A stretch of 9,868 nt of DNA, taken from Burkholderiaceae bacterium. Its GTDB lineage: Bacteria > Pseudomonadota > Gammaproteobacteria > Burkholderiales > Burkholderiaceae_F. Below the pieces are notes generated by a model. That model was not told the origin of the DNA. It made no database searches and saw nothing but the letters and a program-made list of their open reading frames with translations. Both the position numbers and the translations under genes were made by a program. Shown here in pieces: positions 1 to 6,697 of the stretch (its first letter is position 1; every line of letters begins with the position of its first letter). The stretch lies in contig JACCYC010000236.1 in assembly GCA_013696665.1 (NCBI GenBank), positions 1 to 9,868 on the forward strand, written 5' to 3'.

Positions 1-68
1 GCGATCAGAATTGCACTGATCGTCATCACCACCAGCAGCTCGACCAAAGTGAAACCGCGCGAATGCAT
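1..68 (-). CDS. Type IV prepilin-like / pseudopilin protein, N-terminus only (partial)
   Basis: Only the first 22 codons are inside the window; the gene runs off the left edge. The translation begins MHSRGFTLVELLVVMTISAI, a textbook prepilin peptidase site: short basic leader ending in Gly5, cleavage before Phe6, Glu at mature position 5 (E10), then a hydrophobic helix. A GGAGG Shine-Dalgarno lies at 76-80 (minus strand) with a 7-nt spacer to the ATG at 68, which fixes the start. Proteins of this class are inserted in the inner membrane, processed by PilD and assembled into type IV pili or type II secretion pseudopili. The leader resembles minor pilins and pseudopilins of the FimT/GspH kind, but with the body missing the subfamily cannot be assigned. 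It is read in the same direction as the lipoprotein upstream but is separated from it by about 200 bp and a strong stem-loop, so it is probably a separate transcription unit. Confidence 0.85.
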   Translation of the reverse strand, partial: MHSRGFTLVELLVVMTISAILI

Positions 69-272
69 TGATAACCCTCCAGGCGACGGAGCTTATCCAG
101 ACGGCCAGGACAAAGCGCGCTGATACCGCCCAGTGGAATCCCTCCCGCGACGAGCGGGCCATGCCAAGTTCCGTGCTGATAGGCGCTGAGTCGAACGGAT
201 GAATTAAGGCGCTCGCGCCGACCACTTCGATCGACCGCGTGGAAGCACGCTAGTCCGGCGGCACTAGCGTGC
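69..272. other. Intergenic region between lipoprotein gene and prepilin gene
   Basis: About 200 bp with no convincing gene. A minus-strand open frame crosses it, but it overlaps both neighbours and has no recognisable motif. The region holds the 10-bp stem-loop at 245-272, a small 5-bp stem CCCGC/GCGGG at 144-158, and the Shine-Dalgarno of the prepilin gene at 76-80. A promoter for the prepilin gene is expected here on the minus strand, but I could not find a good -35/-10 pair. Confidence 0.5.
245..272 (-). terminator. Perfect 10-bp stem-loop directly after the lipoprotein stop codon
   Basis: The arms GCACGCTAGT (245-254) and ACTAGCGTGC (263-272) are perfectly complementary around an 8-nt loop (255-262). 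The stem begins at the base immediately after the lipoprotein stop codon (TGA, 275-273). No run of U follows the stem on the minus strand, so it is not a classical intrinsic terminator. It could be a terminator without a U-tract, or a 3'-end structure that protects the mRNA from exonucleases. The structure is certain as sequence; its function is inferred. Confidence 0.5.
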
Positions 273-803
273 TCAGCGACCGCCAAAACGCCGTGGATCT
301 TCCTCGACCGCGGTGCTGACGACGGTTCCGCTCTCGTCAAAAGTCACCACGAACATGCGCGTATCAACCCGATCGTTGAAATGCCATTCCCAAGTCGTCT
401 GGCGCTTCAATGGATTTTTTTTTGCGTGCCCAGGCCTGCCCAGGGCAACCAGCACGTCCCTCTCCTTCATACCGGGCGTGATTCGATCAAGGTTGGAACG
501 CGCCAGCAGATCTTCGCGACCGAGATACTTACCGTCCGCTCCGATCTTCATCAACAGCGTGTGCGGACCCTCGGGTCCTAGCGGATAAACCAAGCCTTTG
601 CCGCCCGCTACATCGCGAACGGCCGTAGGCTCGCCGAATAGCTGCCGGACTTCCTGCTCGGTCGACTTGCCTTCAGTGAGACGCGCGAGCCGCAGGTCTT
701 CATACGCTCGCCCACTTGAATCGCAAGCCGATATTGCGAATGCAGCCACCGCGCCGCAAACCGCAATCCAGCGTCGCAGTCGAAAATGAACTGATCCAAC
801 CAT
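273..803 (-). CDS. Lipoprotein with two BamE/SmpA-like repeats
   Basis: A 176-residue protein with a lipoprotein signal peptide: basic start (R8, R10, R11), hydrophobic stretch, and a lipobox ISA-C with the lipidated cysteine at C27. Two repeats of the SmpA/OmlA (BamE-like) pattern follow. Repeat 1 is about residues 39-96 (EGKSTEQEVRQLFGEP, then a K-x-GADGKYLG strand). Repeat 2 is about residues 102-165 (TPGMKERDVLVALGRP, then TTWEWHF and TFDESGTV). BamE itself is a single-domain outer-membrane lipoprotein of the BAM complex; two-repeat relatives occur in betaproteobacteria and are often annotated BamE, but their role is not settled, so I give no symbol. Asp at +2 after the lipid cysteine is the inner-membrane retention signal in the E. 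coli Lol system, which is odd for a BAM-type protein. A run of nine A (minus strand, 423-415) encodes part of K128-K129-N130. The ATG at 803 has no clear Shine-Dalgarno, but no better start lies before the signal peptide. It sits 64 bp after tyrA and may be read from the same transcript. Confidence 0.85.
   Translation of the reverse strand: MVGSVHFRLRRWIAVCGAVAAFAISACDSSGRAYEDLRLARLTEGKSTEQEVRQLFGEPTAVRDVAGGKGLVYPLGPEGPHTLLMKIGADGKYLGREDLLARSNLDRITPGMKERDVLVALGRPGHAKKNPLKRQTTWEWHFNDRVDTRMFVVTFDESGTVVSTAVEEDPRRFGGR
415..423 (-). repeat. 9-nt homopolymer (A9 on the coding strand) inside the lipoprotein gene
   Basis: Nine consecutive T on the plus strand, read as AAA AAA AAT after the first A of the tract in the coding frame (residues Lys-Lys-Asn, 128-130). 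Tracts of this length can slip during replication or transcription. Slippage here would break the second BamE-like repeat. The frame as given is intact. Confidence 0.9.
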
Positions 804-867
804 CGCGCAATTAGCTTACACAGACATACCAGCACGACGACAGCGCAAATGCCCCGTGAAAGAGCAT

Positions 868-1728
868 TTATTCGACACTGACCGAGATTCCTCGACGCGC
901 CGTCGCTGCTTGCTGAAAGATACGACGCAGGGATTCGGCATCGCCCTCGTCGATTGCACGCTGCAGTTCGGTGAGCAACTCGCGATGGGTGCGCAGCTCG
1001 CTCGAAATCGCAGAGCGGTTGGAAATGCAGATGTCGCTCCACATCGAGGGACTCGAAGCCGCGATGCGGGTGAAGTCGCGAAAGCCCGCTCCGGCGAACG
1101 CAAACTTCCGCTCGGCATCCTTGTCAGATGCAATCTGCGCAACCAAGGCAAACGCCAGCAGATGAGGCAGGTGGCTGACTGCCGCAAATACGCGGTCATG
1201 CTCTTCCGAACTCATTTGCTCAACAGTGCATCCGATGTCGTTCCACAACGATTCAACCTGTCGCAGGGCGTTCAAATCCGCATCTGCCGATGGCGTGATG
1301 ATGCAGACGGCGCCGCGAAACAGCGCGGAATGGGAATACTCAAGCCCGGAGCGCTCGGACCCGGCGATCGGGTGAGCGGGTACGAATCGCTCAAAGACGC
1401 CGGCAAGTTCGGCGCGCGCCGCTTCGATAACACCGGTCTTCGTACTTCCAACATCGGTGATGATCGCTGCACTGCGCAAGTGCGGTGCAATCTCGCGCAA
1501 CACGGCTCTGATGCCCCCCACCGGGGTCGCAATCATCACAAGATCTGTGTTTGCAACCGCATGCGCTGCAGAGAAGGCGATGTCGTCGATCACGCCAAGT
1601 TCGAGCGCTCGCTGCAACGCCTCCGGTTGCGTATCGAACCCGACGATGCGGTTTACGCGGCCGGCCGCGCGCACCGCTCGCGCAAACGAGCCTCCAATCA
1701 AGCCAACGCCGATCAGCGCGAGGTTCAT
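868..1728 (-). CDS. tyrA: Prephenate dehydrogenase (tyrosine branch)
   Basis: A 286-residue enzyme converting prephenate and NAD+ to 4-hydroxyphenylpyruvate and CO2 in the cytoplasm, the committed step to tyrosine. The N-terminal Rossmann motif is GVGLIGGSF (residues 7-15). D32 at the end of the second strand fits NAD rather than NADP preference. Family motifs follow: DVGSTK (92-97), HPIAGSE (119-125, with the conserved histidine) and HLPH (186-189). The length fits the stand-alone enzyme; there is no fused chorismate mutase, no C-terminal ACT domain and no AroA fusion. I place the start at the ATG at 1728, since the Rossmann fold begins at once. The frame is open 32 codons further upstream, but that part lies inside hisC. 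The hisC stop TGA overlaps this ATG as ATGA, with no Shine-Dalgarno of its own, so translation is probably coupled to hisC. Unlike the usual gyrA-serC-pheA-hisC-tyrA-aroA order, no aroA follows. Confidence 0.96.
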   Translation of the reverse strand: MNLALIGVGLIGGSFARAVRAAGRVNRIVGFDTQPEALQRALELGVIDDIAFSAAHAVANTDLVMIATPVGGIRAVLREIAPHLRSAAIITDVGSTKTGVIEAARAELAGVFERFVPAHPIAGSERSGLEYSHSALFRGAVCIITPSADADLNALRQVESLWNDIGCTVEQMSSEEHDRVFAAVSHLPHLLAFALVAQIASDKDAERKFAFAGAGFRDFTRIAASSPSMWSDICISNRSAISSELRTHRELLTELQRAIDEGDAESLRRIFQQAATARRGISVSVE

Positions 1729-2843
1729 GCGCGCGCGGTTTCGGGTGCAGCATGGAGCGCAACTTTTAGCGCCGTCAAAAAGCGCGCGTTCTCCGTCTCC
1801 AATCCCACGGTGACTCGCAGCCACTCAGGCAGCCCGTAGTTCGCAACCGGCCGAACAATCACGCCCTGCTTTAGCAAAGCCTCATAGACGCGCGCTGCCG
1901 CGCCCACTTTGACCAACAGAAAGTTTCCGAAACCTGGGACAAACGCAAGGCCCAACGCGTGAAACTCCTCACCTAGCTGCGCCATTCCAGCGCGATTGAG
2001 TCGGTAACTTTCGTCGAGGAACGCATCGTCTTCCAACGCCGCAACCGCCGCGGCCTGCGCAACTGCGTTGACGTTGAATGGCTGACGAACGCGATTGAGC
2101 AGTTCCGTCAGCTGCGGCTGCGCAAGCCCGTAGCCCACACGCAGCCCCGCAAGCCCATAGGCTTTGGAAAATGTGCGCGAGAGCAGCACGTTCGAATACT
2201 CCCGGGCCAGCAGAACACTGTTGGAGCGCCGTTCTAACGGCAGATACTCGTTGTAAGCCTCGTCAATGACGGTGACGACGTGCGCCGGCACGCGCGCCAG
2301 AAAATCCTCTACATCTCGCGCGGCCTGGTGTGTGCCGGTTGGATTGTTCGGATTGGCGATGTACACCACCGCGGTGTCAGCTTCAATCGCGGCGAGCATT
2401 GCATCAAGATCGTGTGCAAGCTCTTTTGCTGAAGCGACGAGCGCACGCGCGCCGCGCGCCTGCGTCGCCAATGCGTAAACAGCGAATGAATGTTGCGAAA
2501 ACACGCAGCTGCGGCCCGGCGCAAGCAACGCGCCCGCTGCAAGTTCAAGGATATCGTTGCTGCCGTTGCCTAACGTGATCCACTCGACCGGAACGTCCAG
2601 CTTTGACGACAGCGCTTTCTTTAACGCAAAGCCATTGCTGTCGGGATAACGGCCAAGCTCCTGGACTGCTGCAGCCATCGCGCGTTGGGCCGACTCAGGC
2701 ATGCCACGCGGATTTTCATTCGATGCAAGTTTTATGATCGAGCTTGGCTCGAGTCCGAATTCGCGCGCGAGCTCATCAATCGGTTTACCGGCCTGATACG
2801 GCGCGATTGCGCTCACGTACGGCAGCGCCGAAATTGCGCTCAT
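1725..2843 (-). CDS. hisC: Histidinol-phosphate/aromatic aminotransferase, HisC type, in the Phe/Tyr cluster
   Basis: A 372-residue fold-type I pyridoxal phosphate aminotransferase of the HisC family. Visible motifs are SNENP (41-45), NPNNPTG (164-170), DEAY (194-197) with the cofactor-binding Asp and Tyr, SRTFSK with the predicted Schiff-base Lys227, and GLAGLRVGY with the arginine (R235) that anchors the substrate. HisC acts on histidinol phosphate in histidine synthesis, but HisC paralogues placed between pheA and tyrA are thought to transaminate phenylpyruvate and 4-hydroxyphenylpyruvate; the context supports this, but specificity cannot be read from sequence alone. The start is the ATG at 2843 (MSAISALPYVSAIAPYQ), typical of the family. 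A longer frame begins at 2897 but lies in pheA. It overlaps the pheA stop by ATGA (2843-2840) and the tyrA start by ATGA (1728-1725). A weak GGGTGA Shine-Dalgarno precedes the start. Confidence 0.95.
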   Translation of the reverse strand: MSAISALPYVSAIAPYQAGKPIDELAREFGLEPSSIIKLASNENPRGMPESAQRAMAAAVQELGRYPDSNGFALKKALSSKLDVPVEWITLGNGSNDILELAAGALLAPGRSCVFSQHSFAVYALATQARGARALVASAKELAHDLDAMLAAIEADTAVVYIANPNNPTGTHQAARDVEDFLARVPAHVVTVIDEAYNEYLPLERRSNSVLLAREYSNVLLSRTFSKAYGLAGLRVGYGLAQPQLTELLNRVRQPFNVNAVAQAAAVAALEDDAFLDESYRLNRAGMAQLGEEFHALGLAFVPGFGNFLLVKVGAAARVYEALLKQGVIVRPVANYGLPEWLRVTVGLETENARFLTALKVALHAAPETARA

Positions 2844-3943
2844 TGCGAATTCACCCGCTCCGCCGGATACGAGCCGAGGCACTTGTAGAACGCGCACGCC
2901 TGCTGCAATTCAGCGAGCACTGCGGCCACGCTGGGCTCGTCGACATGTCCTTCGAGATCGAGGTAGAAGTAATACTCCCAGGTACCGACGCGGGCCGGCC
3001 GCGATTCGAACCGCGTCATCGATACGCCGTGCGATGCCAGTGGGGACAGCATGTGGAAAACCGCGCCTGCCTTGTTTGGAACCGACAGGATCAGCGAGGT
3101 CTTGTCCCGCGCGGGGGGTGTTGACGGCTGCGTTGTCTGCGCACCGAGCACCGCGAAGCGGGTCCGGTTGTGCGTGTCATCCTGAATCTGAGCGGCGACT
3201 GTGCGCACGTCGTAACGACGCGCGGCAGCGTCGCCTGCAATCGCAGCAACGCCTTCGTCTTCAGACGCCATGCGTGCTGCCTCGGCATTGCTCGCGACCG
3301 ATTGCCTTTCAATCGAAGGCCAGTACTGGTTCAACCAGTTGGCGCACTGCGCGAGCGCTTGCGCGTGCGCGCAGATGCGCGTGACACCCGTCATCGACCC
3401 GCTCTTCGACAGCAAATTATGTTGAACCAGCACCGAAATCTCCGCCAGCATCTTCAGCGGCGTCGCAAGGAGAAGATCAAGCGTGCGACTGACCGCACCC
3501 TCGGACGAATTCTCCAGCGGCACGATGGCGAGCTCAGCACTGCCCGACTCGGTGGAACGAAACACCTCGTCAAGGGTATGGCAAGGCAGCCCGGTGACGC
3601 TCGCGCCAAATTGCCGCTGCATCGCCATCTCCGAAAATGTGCCGGCAGGTCCCAGGTACGCCACCGTTAACGGGCGCTCGAGCGCGCGGCACGCCGAAAT
3701 CACCTCGCGAAACACATTGGTGACTTGAGCATGCGACAAGGGCCCGGCGTTGGATGCCGCAGTCCGCTGGAGAACTTCGATCTCGCGTTCCGGACGGAAC
3801 ACCGCGGCACCCGCACCGTGCTTGATCCGCCCGACATCAATCGCGAGCTGAGCACGCTCGTTTAATAGCGTGATCAGCCTTGCATCGACCTGATCGATGG
3901 CTTGACGCAACGACTTGAGCCGCTGAGCGATGTCTTCATCCAT
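2840..3943 (-). CDS. pheA: Bifunctional chorismate mutase / prephenate dehydratase (P-protein)
   Basis: A 367-residue three-domain cytoplasmic enzyme making phenylpyruvate from chorismate by way of prephenate. Residues 1-90 are an AroQ-type chorismate mutase with R13, R30 and K41 in the expected places. Residues 92-270 are the prephenate dehydratase domain: YLGPAGTFSE (96-105), VPLENSSEGAV (141-151) and the catalytic TRF motif at T261-R262-F263. Residues 280-360 are an ACT regulatory domain with NKAGAVF (290-296) and the ESRP motif (313-316), which in the family binds phenylalanine and gives feedback inhibition. Length and domain order match the usual P-protein. The ATG at 3943 (MDEDIAQRLKSLRQAIDQVD) gives the expected N-terminus, although the Shine-Dalgarno is weak (GAAG). 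The gene lies 84 bp after gyrA, where serC commonly sits in relatives, and leads into hisC with a 4-bp ATGA overlap. Confidence 0.97.
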   Translation of the reverse strand: MDEDIAQRLKSLRQAIDQVDARLITLLNERAQLAIDVGRIKHGAGAAVFRPEREIEVLQRTAASNAGPLSHAQVTNVFREVISACRALERPLTVAYLGPAGTFSEMAMQRQFGASVTGLPCHTLDEVFRSTESGSAELAIVPLENSSEGAVSRTLDLLLATPLKMLAEISVLVQHNLLSKSGSMTGVTRICAHAQALAQCANWLNQYWPSIERQSVASNAEAARMASEDEGVAAIAGDAAARRYDVRTVAAQIQDDTHNRTRFAVLGAQTTQPSTPPARDKTSLILSVPNKAGAVFHMLSPLASHGVSMTRFESRPARVGTWEYYFYLDLEGHVDEPSVAAVLAELQQACAFYKCLGSYPAERVNSQ

Positions 3944-4027
3944 GGCGGCGCTTCGGCGACGGGATGCGTATCAAAGACAGCAGCAGCATTGAAGCCGCTG
4001 ACAAAAAGTCATAGACAAGCTTTCGCA
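3944..4027. other. 84-bp gap between gyrA and pheA
   Basis: In many beta- and gammaproteobacteria serC lies here; this gap is too short to hold even a remnant. On the minus strand there is a small TGAC-TTTTT-GTCA inverted repeat (4-bp arms) but no terminator. I found no promoter with good spacing, so gyrA and pheA may be co-transcribed. Confidence 0.45.
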
Positions 4028-6697
4028 CTACCGCGGAGCGGGTTCGTCGGCCGTCCCGTTTTCGCCCAGATCAACCGCGGCGGCTGCGTGATCGCCGTTG
4101 ATGACATCGCTGTCGCGCTCAACCACACGTTGCAGGCCCGATAACCGAGTACCGTCATCGAGCGCAATCAGCGTGACGCCTTGCGTTGCACGCCCCATTT
4201 CGCGAATCTCGGACACGCGCGTACGAATCAACACGCCACCAGTTGTGATCAGCATGACCTCGTCGTCGTTACGCACCAGCGTGGCAGCGACTACCTTGCC
4301 GTTGCGGTCGCTGGTGGAGATCGCGATCATGCCGCGTGTTGCGCGCGAGTGCCGCGTGTATTCGGCGATCGGGGTTCGCTTGCCATAGCCGTTTTCCGTA
4401 GCGGTCAGCACACTGGGTGCAGGCTGCGACTGGCTTGCGTCGCTTTCATCCTGTGCGACCAGCATTGCGATCACCTGCTGCCCTTCATCGAGCCACATAC
4501 CGCGCACGCCACGCGCTTGCCGACCCATCGGCCGCACGTCATTCTCGTCGAAGCGAACCGCCTTGCCCGCATCGGAAAACAGCATTACATCGTGCTGGCC
4601 ATCGGTAATTGCCGCACCGATCAGGTAATCGCCCGGGTCCAGGTCAACCGCGATGATGCCGGCCTTGCGCGGGTTCGAAAAATCGGTCAGCGCTGTCTTC
4701 TTGACCGTGCCCATCGCGGTCGCCATGAAGACAAAGTGTTCCTGGTCGTATTGCTTGATCGGCAACACGACCGTGATCTTCTCGTTATCCATCAATGGAA
4801 ACATGTTGACGATCGGGCGGCCGCGCGCGCTGCGCGTACCTTGCGGCACCTCCCAGACCTTTAGCCAATAGAGCCGGCCGCGATCGGAAAAGCACAGGAT
4901 GGTGTCGTGTGTGTTGGCAATGAAGAGCTGATCGATCCAGTCGTCTTCGCGCGTCGAGGCCGCCTGTTTGCCACGTCCACCGCGCCGCTGCGCTCGATAA
5001 TCCGCCAGAGGCTGGCTCTTGATATAGCCCGTGTGCGAAAGCGTCACGACCATGTCCTCGGGCGTGATCAGGTCTTCGGTGATCAGATCCTGCGCGCTGC
5101 GGACAATTTCTGATCGGCGCGCATCGCCGAACTCGCTTTTGAGCGCTGTCAATTCACCGGTGATCAGCTCGGTGATGCGTGCTGGCGTAGAAAGCACGTT
5201 CAGCAGATCGGTGATCTGGTCCATCACCTCCCGGTACTCGTTGACGATCTTGTCCTGTTCTAGCCCGGTCAGCCGTTGCAGCCGCATCTGCAGGATCTGC
5301 TCGGCCTGCTCGTCGGACAGGCGGTACAGCCCATCGCCGATCAGGCCGAAGCGAGGGTCGAGCGCTTCGGGGCGATAGACGTTCATATCGAGACCCGAGC
5401 GCGTCAACATCTCGCGCACGACAGACGAATCCCAAGCACGGCTCATCAATCCGGCCTTTGCCACGGGGGGTGTCGGCGCGGCCCGGATCAATGCGATGAA
5501 CTCATCGATGTTGGCCAGTGCCACGGCCAGCCCCTCAAGCACATGACCACGCCGCCGCGCCTCGCGCAGCTCGAACACAGTGCGCCGCGTGATGACTTCG
5601 CGCCGATGCGACAGGAACGCATCAAGCATTTGCTTCAGGTTCAGCACACGCGGCTGGCCATCGACCAGCGCCACCATGTTGATGCCGAACGTGTCCTGTA
5701 ACTGCGACTGCTTGTACAGGTTGTTCAGAACGACTTCGGGAAGCTCGTTGCGCTTCAGCTCGAACACCACGCGCATGCCCGACTTGTCGGACTCGTCACG
5801 GATATCTGAGATGCCCTCGATCCGCTTCTCGTTGACCATCTCGGCAATGCGCTCGAGCAGAACACGCTTGTTCACCTGATACGGCAGCTCATCGATGATG
5901 ATCGCCGAGCGCGCACCCTTGTCGATCTCTTCGAAGTGGGCTTTGGCGCGCATCACGACGCGGCCGCGGCCGGTGCGATAGCCTTCACGCACACCCTCAA
6001 TGCCGTAAATGATCCCTGCCGTTGGAAAGTCCGGCGCGGGAATCAGCTCGATCAGCTCTTCCAGCGTGGTCTGGGGATTGCGCAGAAGCGCAAGGCAGCC
6101 GTCAATGACCTCGCCTAGATTGTGCGGCGGAATGTTGGTCGCCATTCCGACTGCAATGCCCGCCGAGCCGTTGATCAGAAGATTCGGCACGCGTGCCGGC
6201 AGCACCACCGGCTCGTGCTCCTTGCCGTCGTAGTTCGGCGCGAAGTCGACCGTTTCCTTATCGATATCGAGCAGCATCGAAGCAGCAATCTTCGACAGGC
6301 GGCTCTCGGTGTAGCGCATCGCCGCGGGATTGTCGCCATCGACCGATCCGAAATTGCCTTGGCCGTCGATCAGCATGTAGCGCAACGAAAACGGCTGCGC
6401 CATGCGCACCAGCGTGTCGTAGATCGCCTGATCGCCGTGCGGGTGGTACTTGCCCATCACGTCGCCCACCACGCGGGCGCACTTCACGTACGGCCGCGTG
6501 TGCACGTAATTGCTCTCGTGCATCGCATACAGCACGCGTCGATGCACCGGCTTCAGTCCGTCACGCACATCGGGGAGCGCACGCCCCACGATTACGCTCA
6601 TCGCGTAGTCGAGATAGGAGCGCCGCATCTCATCTTCGAGCGAAATCGGCAGCGTTTCCTTGGCGAATTGGTCCACCGAGTTTTTCCAATCAGGCAT
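4028..6697 (-). CDS. gyrA: DNA gyrase subunit A
   Basis: An 889-residue type IIA topoisomerase subunit that, with GyrB, cuts and rejoins DNA to introduce negative supercoils. The catalytic Arg-Tyr pair is R128-Y129 in AAMRYTE. The winged-helix/tower core runs to about residue 520 and the C-terminal beta-pinwheel carries the GyrA box QRRGGRG (570-576), which separates it from ParC. The tail is acidic and alanine-rich. The quinolone region reads YHPHGDQAIYDT (84-95): the position equal to E. coli Ser83 is Gln90 (codon at 6428-6430), while Asp87 is kept as D94. The start is uncertain. The ATG at 6697 has no Shine-Dalgarno and adds MPDWKNS before VDQFAKETLP, whereas relatives usually start MDQFAKETLP; the GTG at 6676 matches that and has GGA 8 nt upstream. 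The stop is TAG. It diverges from mtaD and leads the strand toward pheA-hisC-tyrA. Confidence 0.98.
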   Translation of the reverse strand: MPDWKNSVDQFAKETLPISLEDEMRRSYLDYAMSVIVGRALPDVRDGLKPVHRRVLYAMHESNYVHTRPYVKCARVVGDVMGKYHPHGDQAIYDTLVRMAQPFSLRYMLIDGQGNFGSVDGDNPAAMRYTESRLSKIAASMLLDIDKETVDFAPNYDGKEHEPVVLPARVPNLLINGSAGIAVGMATNIPPHNLGEVIDGCLALLRNPQTTLEELIELIPAPDFPTAGIIYGIEGVREGYRTGRGRVVMRAKAHFEEIDKGARSAIIIDELPYQVNKRVLLERIAEMVNEKRIEGISDIRDESDKSGMRVVFELKRNELPEVVLNNLYKQSQLQDTFGINMVALVDGQPRVLNLKQMLDAFLSHRREVITRRTVFELREARRRGHVLEGLAVALANIDEFIALIRAAPTPPVAKAGLMSRAWDSSVVREMLTRSGLDMNVYRPEALDPRFGLIGDGLYRLSDEQAEQILQMRLQRLTGLEQDKIVNEYREVMDQITDLLNVLSTPARITELITGELTALKSEFGDARRSEIVRSAQDLITEDLITPEDMVVTLSHTGYIKSQPLADYRAQRRGGRGKQAASTREDDWIDQLFIANTHDTILCFSDRGRLYWLKVWEVPQGTRSARGRPIVNMFPLMDNEKITVVLPIKQYDQEHFVFMATAMGTVKKTALTDFSNPRKAGIIAVDLDPGDYLIGAAITDGQHDVMLFSDAGKAVRFDENDVRPMGRQARGVRGMWLDEGQQVIAMLVAQDESDASQSQPAPSVLTATENGYGKRTPIAEYTRHSRATRGMIAISTSDRNGKVVAATLVRNDDEVMLITTGGVLIRTRVSEIREMGRATQGVTLIALDDGTRLSGLQRVVERDSDVINGDHAAAAVDLGENGTADEPAPR

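Noticed and set aside
26..340. Minus-strand open frame crossing the gap between the lipoprotein and prepilin genes
   Set aside because: It overlaps both genes in another frame, has no ribosome site or recognisable motif and spans the stem-loop.
816..1199. Minus-strand open frame overlapping the tyrA 3' end
   Set aside because: Out of frame with tyrA and without family features; a by-product of GC-rich codon use.
856..1839. Long plus-strand open frame (327 codons) opposite tyrA
   Set aside because: It is fully antisense to tyrA, whose motifs are unmistakable; its translation is rich in Arg and Cys and shows no domain.
3970..4020. Phe/Tyr-type attenuator leader before pheA
   Set aside because: No short reading frame rich in Phe codons and no terminator hairpin were found in the 84-bp gap.
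4181..4864. Plus-strand open frame of 227 codons opposite the gyrA C-terminal region
   Set aside because: Antisense shadow of gyrA; His/Arg-rich composition typical of reversed reading.
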